A DNA stretch of 64,000 nucleotides from Marthasterias glacialis. Its lineage: Eukaryota; Echinodermata; Asteroidea; Forcipulatida; Asteriidae. The notes beneath the pieces are model-generated. The model did no database searches. It saw only the letters and a program-made list of their open reading frames with translations, and had not been told where the DNA came from. A program made the translations under genes and the position numbers. Where the stretch lies: contig OU452225.1 of the NCBI GenBank assembly GCA_911728455.2, positions 18,758,495 through 18,822,494 of the forward strand, in the 5' to 3' direction. Every line of letters starts with the position of its first letter. Within the stretch, counting starts at the first letter, position 1. Below, in pieces: positions 11,851-24,200 of the stretch.

Positions 11851-14800
11851 TTCAGACAAATAAAAACCTGTCAATTATTTTATTAAAGTCAACTTCTGTA
11901 ATTTGATTCCAACCTAACATGATGGCTGGATGACAATGATCAAACATCCCAAACTAAAGTGATACCTGAAGACGTTCGAATTAACAGTGACCTTGTGTAA
12001 TTCTAACCTTACCTAACATAATAGCTGAACGAACGGTGAACGGTGATCAACAAACATTCCCCAAAATAAATGATACCTAAAGAGGTTTGAGCTAACAGTG
12101 AACTTGTGAAATTCCAATCTAACCTAACATGATAGCTGCACAAAGGATGAACAAACATTCCCGACTAAAATGCTACCTGAAGAAGTTTGTGTTAGAAGTG
12201 AACTTGTGTCAATTCCTTTTAACCTACCATGATGCCTGGATAAACAATAAACAAAAAATCCCAACTAGGATGATACCTTAAGAGGTTTTAGATAAAAGTA
12301 AACCTGTGTATTTTAATTCTAACCTAACGTGATGGCTGGACAAACGATGAAAAAGCATTCCGAAAAACAAAATGATACCTGAAGAGTTTGATTTAAGAGT
12401 GAACTTCTGTAATTTCGTTCTAACCTAACATGGCTAAATGAACGATGAACAAACATTTGTAAAACAAACAGGATACCTGAAGAGGTTTGAATTTAGGGTG
12501 AACTTGCGTTATTTCAATCTAACCTAACAAGATAGCTGGACAAAGGATGAACAAACATTCCCAACTACGATTATACCTGAAGAGATTTGAGCTAACAGTG
12601 AACCTCGTGTAATTTCAATCTAACCTAACATGATAGCTGAACAAAGGATGAACAAACATTCCCAACTAAGATGATACCTGAAGAGGTTTGAGTTAACAGT
12701 GAACTTGTGTAATTTCATTCTAACCTATCAAGATGGCTGGACGTACGATCAACAAAAAATCTCCACTAAGATAATACCTGAAGAGGTTTGAGTTTACAGT
12801 GAACCTTGTGTAATTTCAATCTAACCTAACATGATGGCTGGACGAAGGATAAACAAACATTCCTAACTAAGATGACACCTGAAGAGATTTGAGCTAACAG
12901 TCAACTTGTGTAATTTCTTTCTAACCTAACAAGATGGCTGGACAAACCATAAACAAACATTCCTAAAAGAAAATAATACCTGAAGAAGTTTGAGTTCACA
13001 GTGAACTTGTGTAATTTCATTCTAACCTAACATGATGGCTGAACGAATTATAAACAAACATTCCCAACTAAGATGATATCTGAAGCGGTTTGAGCTAACA
13101 GTGAAACTTGTGTAATTTCATTCTAACCTAACATGATGGCTGGGAGAACGATCAACAAACATTCCCCAAAATAAATGATACCTGAAGAGGTTTGAGCTAA
13201 CAATGTACTTGTGTATTTTCATTCTAACCTAACAAGATGGCTGGATGAAAGATCAACAAACATTCCAAACTAAAATGATACCTGAAGAGATTTGAGCTAA
13301 CAGTGAACTTGTGTAATTTTGTTCTAACCTAACAAGATGGCTGGACAAATGACGAACAAACTTTTTACAACTAAGATGATACCTGAGGAGGTTTGAGCTA
13401 ACAGTGAACTTGTGTATTTTTATTCTAACCTAACAAGATGGCTGGATGAAAGATCAACAAATATTCCAAACTAAAATGATACCTGAAGAGGTTTGAGCTA
13501 ACAGTGAACTTGTGTTATTTCAATCTAACCTAACAAGATAGTTGGACAAAGGATGAACAAACATTCCCAACTAAGATGATACCTGAAGAAGTTTGAGTTA
13601 GCAGTGAACTTGTGCAATTTCATTCTAACCTAACATGATAGCTGAACAAAGGATGAACAAACATTCAAAACTAAGATGATACCTGAAGAGATTTGAGCTA
13701 ACAGTGAACCTTGTGTAATTTCGTTCTAACCTAACAAAATGACTGGAGAAACGATCAACAAACACCCCAACAAAAAGTATACCTGAAGAGGTTTGAGTGA
13801 ACTTGTGTAATTTCCATTCTAACCTAACATAATGGCTGGACGAAGGATGAACAAACATTCCCAACTAAAATGACACCTGAAGAGATTTGAGCTAACAGTG
13901 AACCTTGTGTAATTTCATTCTAACCAGAGATGATGGCAGGACAAATGATGAACAAACATTCCCATAACAAAATAGTACCTGATGTGTTTTGAGTTTTACA
14001 GTCAGCGTGTGATTTTGAATCTAACCTAACATGACGACCGGATGAATGATGAACAAACTCTCCCAACTAAATTGATACCTGAAGAGGTTTGAGTTCACAG
14101 TAGACTTGTGTACCTAGCCTAACATGATTGCTGGATGATCAATGAACACACATTCACATTTTTCCCTACTTCTTGCTTGATGGGAGTGAGATTTCTTTTC
14201 TTACCTCAAACTTAATAGAAACTTCAAGGCTTCTCACTTCTTTGGAACTGTGACATCTATCTTTGCTGGCTGCGTTGCATCTCTAAAAGTGAAGCCTGTA
14301 CAAGTTTTGCATCAGTTAATTGTTGGCCAGTAGCAACCTTTGATGACACTGCAGATACACAGATATATCAAGTACATGGTTATCGGACAAAGTCATGGTA
14401 TACATTCCAATTTAAAGTGCATATTTACAGTGATCACCATAAACAAAACGAGGGTATATCCTTGCTTGATTACAAACACTTCTGAGTGAAGTCTTCAATT
14501 TAAGGGATTGAATTTGAAAGTCAACTTGTGTAATGTGATTCTAACCTAACATGATGGCTGGACGAATAATGAACAAAACATTCCCAACTAAGATGATACC
14601 TGAAGAGGTTTGGGTTAACAGTCAACTTGTGTAAATTCAATCTAATCTAACATGATGCATGGACAATCGATGAACAAATATTCCTAAAAGAAAATGATAT
14701 CTACAGAGGCTTGAGTTTACAGTCAAAGTATTTTTTTCATTCAAATCTAACTAACATGATGGCTTAAAGAATAACGAAGACTTTAGTTTAACAGTGAACT

Positions 14801-16147
14801 TGTTTACTTTCAATCTAACCTCACAAGATGGATGGAAAAATGAAAAATAAATCATAACTAACTTAATTAATATCTGGAGAGAATGGAGTTAACAATGAAC
14901 TTGTGTTACTTTAATGTCACCTAACAAGATGGCTGGACAAACCATGATCAAACATTCCCATAAGAAAATAAGGGTGGTTTGAGTTAACAGTGAACTTGTG
15001 CAGTTTCAATCTAATCTAACATGATGGCTGGACGAACGTTGAACAAACATAGTAAACTAAAATGATACTTTCATAGAGGTTTGAGTTAACAGTGAACTTG
15101 TGTAATTTCAATCTAACCTAATATGATGGCTTGATAAAAGATCAACAAACTTTCCTAACTAAGATGATACCTGAAGAGGTTTGAGCTAACAGTGAACCTT
15201 GTGTAATTTCCTTCTAACCTAACAAGATGGCTGGACAAAGGATGAACAAACATTCCCAACTAAGATGATACCTGAAGAGATTTGAGTTGGCAGTGAACTT
15301 GGTTAATTTCATTCTAACCTAACATGATAGCTGGACAAAGGATGCACAAACATTCCAAACTAAAATGATACCTGAAGAGGTTTGAGCTAACAGTGAACTT
15401 GTGAAATTCCAATCTAACCTAACATGAAAGCTGCACAAAGGATGAACAAACACTCTCAACTAAGATGATACCTGAAGAGGTTTGAGCTAACAGTGACCTT
15501 GTGTAATTTCGTTCTAACCTAAGAAGATAGCTGCACAAAGGATGAACAAACATTCTCAACTAAGATGATACCTGAAGAGGTTTGAGTTGGCAGTGAACTT
15601 GTGAAATTTCGTTCTAATCTAACAAGATGGCTAGACAAAGGATGAACAAACTTTTCCAACTAAGATGATACCCGAGGAGGTTTGAGCTAACAGTGAACTT
15701 GTGTATTTTCATTCTAACCTAACAAGATTGCTTGACGAATGATGAACAAACATTCCCAACTAAATTGACACCTGAAGAGATTTGAGTTTACAGTCAAAAT
15801 GTTAATTTCAATCAAATCTAACATGATGGCTGGACGAACAATGAGGACTTTAGTTTTACAGTCAACTTGTTTGCTTTCAATCTAACCTCACAAGATGGAT
15901 GGACGAAACAGTGAACTTGTGTTATTTGATTCTAACCTACCAAGATGACTGGATGAACGATCAACAAACATTCACATTTTTCTTAACTTCATGCTTGATG
16001 GGAGTGAGACTTCTTTTCTTACCTTACACTTAATAGAAACTTCAAGGCTTCTCACTTCTTTGGAACTGTGACATCCATCTTTGATGGCTGCAATACATCC
16101 ATGTCATGGTTAAAGCTTCTCTTTTGGGCCTTGTGGTTGGCGATTTC

Positions 16148-16152
16148 CAATT

Positions 16153-16184
<32 letters not shown>

Positions 16185-18259
16185 TGAACCATCTACAAGT
16201 TTCTCATCAGTTTATTGTTGGACTGTAGGAACCTTTGACTGCAGACACACAGATGTATTAAGTACATGGTTATCAGACAAAGTCAAGGTTTCACATTCCA
16301 ATTTAAAGTGCTTATTTACAGTAATCACCATAAACAATACAAGGGTATGGTCAGCGTGCATTTTCAACTGCAGCACCCTCCCTCTGGAATGAACTACCCA
16401 CTCACATCAAGAACGCCAAAACTCTAGAACACTTCAAAAACCTTCTCAAAACTCATCTGTTTATAGTTAATTAATGTATTTTTCCTTTTCTTTGTAAAGC
16501 ATTTGGACAAACCATGAACAAACATTCCCAAATGAAAATAATACCTGAAGATGTTTGAGTTCACAGTGAACTTGTGTAATTTCAATATAACCTAACATGA
16601 TGGCTGAACATATTATGAACAAACATTCCCAACTAAGATGATACCTGAAGAGGTTTGAGCTAACAGTGAACCTTGTGTAATTTCGTTCTAACCTAACAAG
16701 ATGGTTGGACAAAGGAAGAAACAAACATTCCCAACTAAGATGATACCTGAAGAGGTTTGAGGTAACAGTGAACCTTGTGTAATTTCATTCTAACCTAACA
16801 AGATGGCTGGACAAAGGATGAACAAACATTCCCAAAAGAAAACAATACCTGAAGAGGTTTGAGTTCACAGTGAACTTGTGAAATTCCAATCTAATCTAAC
16901 AAGATGGATGGACGAACGATGGACAAACAAGGTCAACTAAAATGATACTTTTATAGAGATTTGAGCTAACACTCAACTTGTACAATTTTGTTTTAACCTA
17001 ACACAATGGCTGGACAAACCATGAACAAACATTCCCAAAAGAAAATAAGTTGGTTTGAGTTAACAGTGCACTTGTGCAGTTTCAATCTAATCTAACATGA
17101 TGGCTGGACGAACGTTGAACAAACATAGTCATCTAAAATGATACTTTTATAGAGATTTGAGTTAACAGTGAACTTGTGTAATTTCAATCTAACCCAATAT
17201 GATGGCTTGATGAAAGATCAACAAACTTTCCTAACTAAGATGATACCTGAAGAGGTTTGAGCTTACAGTGAACCTTGTGTAATTTCGTACTAACCTAACA
17301 AGATGGCTGGACAAAGGATGAACAAACATTCCCAACTAAGATGATACCTGAAGAGGTTTGAGTTGGCAGTTAACTTGGGTAATTTCATTCTAACCTAACA
17401 TGATGGCTGGGCGAACGATCAACTAACATTCCCCAAAATAAATGATACCTGAAGAGGTTTGAGCTAACAGTGAACTTGTGAAATTCCAATCTAACCTAAC
17501 ATGATAGCTGCACAAAGGATGAACTAACATTCCCAGCTAAGATGATACCTGAAGAGGTTTGAGCTAACAGTGAACCTTGTGTAATTTCCTTCTAACCTAA
17601 CAAGATGGCTGGACAAAGGATGAACACACATTCCCAACTAAGATGATACCTGAAGAGGTTTGAGTTGGCAGTTAACTTCTGTAATTTCGTTCTAACCTAA
17701 CAAGATGGCTGGACAAATGATGAACAAACTTTTCCAATTAAGATGATACCTGAGGAGGTTTAAGCTAACAGTGAACTTGTGTATTTTCATTCTAACCTAA
17801 CAAGATGGCTTGACGAATGATGAACAAACATTCCCAACTAAAATGACACTTGAAGAGATTTGAGTTTACAGTCAAAATGTTAATTTCAATCCAATCTAAC
17901 ATGATGGCTGGACGAACAATGAGGACTAAAGTTTTACAGTCAACTTGTGTGCTTTCAATCTAACCTCACAAGATGGATGGACGAAACAGTGAACTTGTGT
18001 TATTTGATTCTAACCTAACAAGATGACTGGATGAACGATCAACAAACATTCACATTTTTCTTAACTTCATGCTTGATGGGAGTGAGACTTCTTTTCTTAC
18101 CTTACACTTAATAGAAACTTCAAGCTTCTCACTTCTTTGGAACTGTGACACCCATCTTTGCTGGCTGCAATGCATCCATGTCATGGTTAAAGCTTCTCTT
18201 TTGGGCCTTCTTGTTGGCGATTTTCAATTTAAAAAAAAGAAAAGAAAAGAAAAGAAAAA
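16148..18259. repeat. A-rich (AAAAG)n simple tracts (16148-16184 and 18229-18259)
   Basis: Two short purine-rich AAAAG-type runs occur at equivalent positions in the duplicated ~2.08-kb blocks, following TTGGCGATTTTCAATT-like sequence. They are simple repeats. Short ORFs through them (ending KKKRKEKKK) are artefacts. Confidence 0.7.
16355..16474 (+). pseudogene. 3' terminal fragment of a non-LTR retrotransposon reverse transcriptase ORF
   Basis: Forty codons plus stop read RAFSTAAPSLWNELPTHIKN and then ..KTLEHFKNLLKTHLFIVN. This is the typical extreme C-terminus of CR1/L2/Jockey-type LINE ORF2 proteins, whose 'AAP-LWN-LP' and 'FK..LKTHLF' motifs are well known. Nothing upstream encodes the catalytic domain, so this is a 5'-truncated copy. 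It sits inside the recurring non-monomer block of the satellite and was duplicated with it. Confidence 0.8.
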
Positions 18260-18430
18260 ATGAACTATCTACAAGTTTCTCATCAGTTTATTGTTGGTCT
18301 GTAGGAACCTTTGACTGCAGATACACAGATGTATTAAGTACATGGTTATCAGACAAAGTCAAGGTTTCACATTCCAATTTAAAGTGCTTATTTACAGTAA
18401 TCACCATAAACAATACAAGGGTATGGTCAG

Positions 18431-18627
18431 CGTGCATTTTCAACTGCAGCACCCTCCCTCTGGAATAAACTACCCACTAACATCAAGAACGCCAAAACTC
18501 TAGAACACTTCAAAAAACTTCTCAAAACTCATCTGTTTATAGTCAATTAATATATTTTTCCTTTTCTTTGTAAAGCGCGTTTGGACTCTGTGTGTAATGC
18601 GCTATATAAGCATGGTGTATTATTATC
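18431..18627 (+). pseudogene. Second LINE 3' fragment with tail
   Basis: It is the same RT C-terminus as at 16355 (stop at 18550), with W-N-K instead of W-N-E. The 3' UTR here is longer and ends GTAATGCGCTATATAAG followed by TATTATTATC, the 'GCGCTATATAAG' plus ATT-type tail common to CR1/L2-like elements of marine invertebrates. It duplicates the 16.36-kb copy at an offset of ~2.08 kb. The 16.36-kb copy lost this tail at about 16,500, where it runs into a satellite monomer. Confidence 0.8.
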
Positions 18628-19669
18628 AGACAAAGTCATGGTTTCACATTCCAATTTAAAATGCTTATTTACAGTGATCACCATAAATAACACGAGGGTA
18701 CATCCTTGCTCGATTACAAGCACTTCTGACTGAAGTCTCCGAATAAAGGGATTGACTTTTCAAGCCCAATTGTCAAATTTTATCCTAACCTAACACGATG
18801 GCTGCATGAACAATGAACAAAACATTCCCAACTAAGATGTTACCTGAAGAGGTTTGAGTTATTAGTGCACTTGTGTCAATTTCATTCTAACCTAACATGG
18901 CTGGATGAACGATGAACAAACATTCCAAACTAGAATGATACCTGAAGAGGTTTGAGCTAATAGTCAACATGTGTACTTTCAAACTAACCTAACATGAAGA
19001 ACAATTAATAGACATTCCCAAAGGAAAATAATACCTGAAGAGGTTGAGTTTGTGTACTTTCAATCTAACATAACATGATAGCTGAAGAACAAAGAACAAA
19101 CATTCCAAACTAAAATGATACCCGAAGAGGTTTGAGTTAACATTGAACTTGTGTAATTTCAATCTAACCCCAGATGCTGGCAGGGCAATTGGTGAACAAA
19201 CATCTCCATAACAAAATAATACCTGATGTGTTTTGAGTTTTACAGTTAACTTGTGTAATTTGATTCTAACTTAACAAGATGACTGGATGATCAATGAACA
19301 CACACTCACATTTTTCCCTACTTCTTGCTTAATGGGAGTGAGACTTCTTTTCTTACCTTACACGTAATAGAAACTTCAAGGCTTCTCACTTCTTTGGAAC
19401 TGTGACATCTGTCTTAGCTGGCTGCAATGCATCCATGTCATGATTATAACTTCTCCAAAAGTTAACCCTCTACAAGTTTCTCATCAGTTTATTGTTGGTC
19501 AGTAGCAACCTTTGACGACTCTGCAGATACAAAAATGTACCAAATACATGGTCATCGGACAAAGTCATGGTGTCACATTCCAGTTTAAAGTGATTTTTTA
19601 CAGTGATCACCATAAACAGTATGAGGGTATATCCTTGCTTGATTACAAGCACTTCTGACTGATGGGATT

Positions 19670-20780
19670 GAACAATGAACAAATTGAAGAGACAGCACAA
19701 CATCAGCGTGGGAAGAATGTGACAGTTTGAAAAAAGATTAGGTTGGCCGACACGAGGGACGACACGATGTTATTTGGGAAAAATTTAAGAGAAAACACAA
19801 CATCAGCTCATGATTAATTTGAGGATTGAATAATTATTAGATTAGCAAGATTTTGAGAGACTGGACATCTTGTACTTAAGGTAAATTTTACTGAGGGCAC
19901 ATCATCAACTGGCGAGCATTTTGAGAGTTAAAAAAACATTTGGTTTGCAAGATTTTCAGGTACTGGACAACATGTACCTAAAGAAAATTTAAGAGGCAGC
20001 TCACAGCAAATTAATTGAAAATTTTTTTACATGACATTACAAAATGAACTTCTTGAAATTGACGAGATGGCACAATCTTGTCGTTGGAACATTTTTTTTT
20101 AACTTAAAAAGATTTAGATTGGAGTATGACAGACAGTATGACATGAGCATTTAGACTTTTCAAAATGGCCGGCACAAAATGAGATTGGTATCAAGTTTTT
20201 TTTGGTGTTGAAAAATCAGAGGGCTTGCATCACTTTCTTGGACAGCATAACATTTGCTTTTTGGGAAAATTAAGATCTGCTACAATATTTGCTTGGGAAG
20301 AGTTTCGGAATTTAAACAAATATTAGATCGGTAGGTTTCTGAGGGACTGACAACATGAGCCTCAGGGGAATTTAAAAGACGGCACATCACAGGATTGGGA
20401 AGAATGTGACAGTTGGAAAAATCATTAAGTTGACAGGTTTTTGAGGAACAACACAACATCTGGTTGGCAAAAATTTAAGAGGTGGCACAATATCAGTTTG
20501 GGGTACAATTTGAGGGTTCATGAACTATTAGGTTCACATGTTTTAAAAATTTTGACATGAGGCCCTGGAAAATTTCAAAGACAGCACAACATCACTTTGA
20601 GTGTTTAATTTGTTTTTAGGTTGCCAAGTTTTTGAGGGATTGGACAACATGACCATCATCAAAATTTCAGAGACAATCTTGGACAGTCTTTGGTCAGTTG
20701 GTATATGTAAAATCTTACAAATCAAACAGCAACATCCAAAAAAATACTTTCCTGTGACAGGATAAAAAATATCACAGCCT
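19670..20780. repeat. Degenerate ~100-bp repeat (family R2)
   Basis: Diverged units follow AAGAGGCAGCACAACATCAG, CTTGGGAACAATTTGAGAGT, TGAAAAATCATTAGGTTGGC, AAGTTTTTGAGGGACTGGAC, AACATGAGCCTTGGAAAATT. About ten units can be followed. The same family recurs at 36780-36890, 37300-37450 and 38890-39300, so it borders each exon-cassette block on this chromosome segment. No coding potential is seen. Confidence 0.7.
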
Positions 20781-20912
20781 CAAATTTTACACATATACCA
20801 TGTTATTAGCAAATGAAGCTTTTAACTTCTGTAGTTGAGCGCTATGGCCAAGATTACAACATGTGAGGTGTAGGGGTTCAACACTGACAAGAAATGGCTC
20901 TTTTAAACATAC

Positions 20913-21020
20913 CTCAAACAAGGAGAGTTTGATGCATAGCTCTCCCAAACATGACATCCTTAGTTGATCTTGATGAAAGCATCTGCTGATGAAGGAGGCT
21001 CTGGGCAATCAGTGAATGAT
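20913..21020 (-). other. Exon-like segment, 108-bp variant (20.9 kb)
   Basis: On the minus strand an ACAG acceptor precedes ATCATTCACTG and the segment ends TTTGAG|GTATGTTT. It aligns with the 128-bp segment but lacks 20 bp near its start (the GAGCAG..CCATTG part), which is not a multiple of three. The frame that is open in the 128-bp copies is broken at the start and reopens as RASFISRCFHQDQLRMSCLG. It is probably a decayed copy. The surrounding ~450 bp is nearly repeated at 37970-38400. Confidence 0.55.
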
Positions 21021-21214
21021 CTGTAAACAAGGTTATAATTCAGACATTAAACATTTCATCAAGTTTCATTGGATAAGACATCCTTTCAAATAATGGTCAG
21101 GAATTGTAAATAAACAAATCTTAAGAAAATCCCAACTTAACCATTCAATGTTTGTTCAATATGACCATTGGGAGAGGTTGCTGTATACCAGCTTGAAAAG
21201 TATTTGACAGTCCA

Positions 21215-24200
21215 AAATCAGAAGAGCTGCATGCATCGTCTGATTCCATGAAAACTACTTTTTAATTTTGGTCAAAAATTTAAATTTTCCACAGGGAGCT
21301 CCATATGAGTATGCGCATTTTTGGTTGACAAATTTTAAGCAATTTTATAATAAAAATTGATAGAGTAGATGACTGAAGAGGGTTTGTTTGTGGGCAATGG
21401 GTCAATTAGCAATATTTTGGCATTTAGCAATATGAAGGTCAACTCTTACATCATCAAAATGGCAGAAAAAACTTGGGAACTCCTGATGCAAGTGGGGACC
21501 TCTAGTTTGTTTTACACATATCAAAAGAGCTGCCCGCATCGACTGATTCCATGAAAAACCAATTTTAAATTTTTGTCAAATATAAAATTTTCCACAGGGA
21601 GCTCCCTTTGAGCTACCCATTTTTAGTCAAAACCCTTTTATGCGATTGTATGATAGAAATTGATAGATTAGATATTACTAAAAAAGAGTTTGTGTTTGGG
21701 CAATGGGTCAATTCACCAAAATTGGAAAAATACCAATATTTAAGTCAACGCTGACGTCATCAACATGGCCGAAAAAAATTGCTAGCTCCTCAAATAAAGC
21801 AAGTGTTTAGTTTGTTTTGAACGTCAAAAAATTTGTTGCGATTTTTTGATAGAAATTGATAAAGCAGAAATCACTGAAGGAGGGTTTGTGTGAGGGCAAT
21901 GGGTCAATTCGCAATGTTTGGGTAAATAGTAATATTTAGGTCAACTCTGACATCATCAAAATGGCCGACTGATTCAATGAAAACCATTTATAAAATTTGG
22001 TCAAAAATTAAAATTTTCCACAGGGAGCTACAGCATTTTTGGACAAAAACTGTTAAAGCATTTTTATGATAACTATTGATAGAGTAGATTTCACAGAGGA
22101 GGGTTTGTGTGTAGGCAATGGGTCAATTCATAATATTTTGGCCTTTAACTATATATTTAGGACAACTCTAACATCATCAAAATGGCCGTAAAAGCTCGCT
22201 AACTCCATAAAAAATGCAATGAGGGCCTCTACTTTGTCTTGCACGACTCACAAGAGCTACCTGCATCGACTGATTCCATGAAAACCACTTTTCAATTTTG
22301 GTCAAGTTTAAAGCTCTCCACAGGGAGCTCTTTGTGAGCAACACACTTTTGTTGAAAACATTTTTATATGATTTTATGATAGAAATTGATAGAGTAAAGA
22401 TCATTCAAGAAGGTTTGTGTGTGGGCAATGGGTCAATTCGCAATAGTTTGCCAATTAGCATTATTTAGGTCAACTCTGATGTTATCAAAATGGCCGAAAA
22501 AGCTTGCTTACTCCTCAAATAATGCCTGTGGGTACCTCTAATTTGTTTTGCACATCTCACAAGAGTTGCCTGCATTGACAGATTCAATGAATACCACTTT
22601 TCAATTTGGGTTAAAAAATAAAATTTTTGGTCAAAAACATTTTATGCAATTTTATGATAGAAGTTGATAGAGTAGATATCATGTTAAAAATAAAAATTTC
22701 CCACAGGGAGCTCTTTGTGAGCAAGCGCACTTTTGTTCAAAACATTTTTATTCAATTTTATGGTAGAAATTGATATGGCCGAAAAAGCTCGCTAACTTCT
22801 CAAAGGCATGTACTTCTAGTTTATTATGCACGTCTCAGAGGAGCTGCCCGCGTCGAAAGATTTCATGTAAAACCACTTTTAAATTTGGGTCAAAAATTTA
22901 AATTTTCCACAGGGGACTCTTTGTGAGCAAGCACAGTTTTGTTGAAAACATTTTTATGCGATTTATGATAGAAATTGATAGAGTAGATATCATTGAAGAA
23001 GGTTTGTGTGTGGGCAATGGGTCAATTCGCAATAATTTGGCAATTAGCACTATTTAGGTCATCTGTGACATCATGAAAATGGCAGAAAAAGCTTGCTAAC
23101 TCCTCAAATAACGCAATTTGGTACCTCTGGTTTGTTTGGCACGTCTCACAAGAGTTGCCCACTTTGATTGATTCCTTGAAAACCACTTTTCAATTTGGGT
23201 AAAAAAGTAAACAATTTTCCAAAGGGATCTCTTTCAACTTTGGTCAAAAATTTAAATTTTCCACAGGGAGCTCTTTGTGAGCAAGCGCACTTTTGTTCAA
23301 AACATTTTTAAGCGATTTTATGATAGAATTTGATACAATAGATATCACTGAAGAAAGTTTGTGAGTGGCCAATGGGTCAATTTGCAATAATTTGGCAGTT
23401 AGCATTACTTAGGTTAACTTTGACATCATCAAAATGGCCGAAAAAGCTTGCTAACTTCTCAAAGGCATGTACTTCTAGTTTATTATGCACGTCTAAGAAG
23501 AGCTGCCTGCATTGACAGATTTCATGTAAAACCACTTTTAAATTTGGGTCAAAAAATAAAAATTTCCACAGGGAAACATTTTTATGCAACTTTATCATAG
23601 AAATTGATAGAGCAGATATCACTGAAGAGGGTTTATGTTTGGGCAGTGGGTCAATTCGCAATATTTTGGCACTAAGCCAAAATTAAGGCTGCCTGCATCG
23701 ACTGATTCCATGAAAACAACTTTTCAATTTTGGTCAAAAAATTTTCCACAAGGGGCTATTTGTGAGCAAGCTCACTTTTGTTCAAAACATTTTTATGCGA
23801 TTTTATCAGAGAAATTGATAGAGCAGATATCATTGAAAAAGGTTTGTGTGTGGGCAATGGGTCAATTCGCAATAATTTAGCAATTACCAAAATATAGGTT
23901 AACTGTGACGTCATCAAAATGGCCGAAAAAGCTCGCTAACTTCTCAAAGGCATGTACTTCTAGTTTATAATGCACGTCTAAGAAGAGCTGCCTGCATTGA
24001 CAGATTTCATGTAAAACCACTTTTAAATTTGGGTCAAAAATTACAATTTTCCACAGGGGGCTATTTGTGAGCAAGCGCACTTTTGTTCAAAACATTTTTA
24101 TGCGATTTTATAAGAGAAATTGATAGAGTAGATATCATTGAAGAAGGTTTGTGTGTGGGCAATGGGTCAATTCGCAATAATTTGGCACTGAGCCAAAATT

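Larger units (their letters stand above)
11860..19670. repeat. Satellite array, ~100-bp monomer, with ~2.08-kb higher-order repeat
   Basis: Monomers follow the pattern AACCTAACATGATGGCTGGA, CGAACGATGAACAAACATTC, CCAACTAAGATGATACCTGA, AGAGGTTTGAGCTAACAGTG, AACTTGTGTAATTTCAATCT, i.e. 100 bp. Non-monomer blocks recur at about 14.15, 15.97, 18.05 and 19.30 kb, starting CACATTTTTC and including TTCTTTGGAACTGTGACATC. The segments around 14.96-16.5 kb and 17.04-18.6 kb match at an offset of about 2.08 kb, including an embedded LINE end. ORFs across the array are monomer translations and not genes. Confidence 0.9.

Noticed and set aside
13625-16724. ORFs with repeated YTRFTVSSNLFRYHLS-type peptides
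   Set aside because: Minus-strand translation of the 100-bp satellite. The period is not a multiple of three, so frames persist only by chance.
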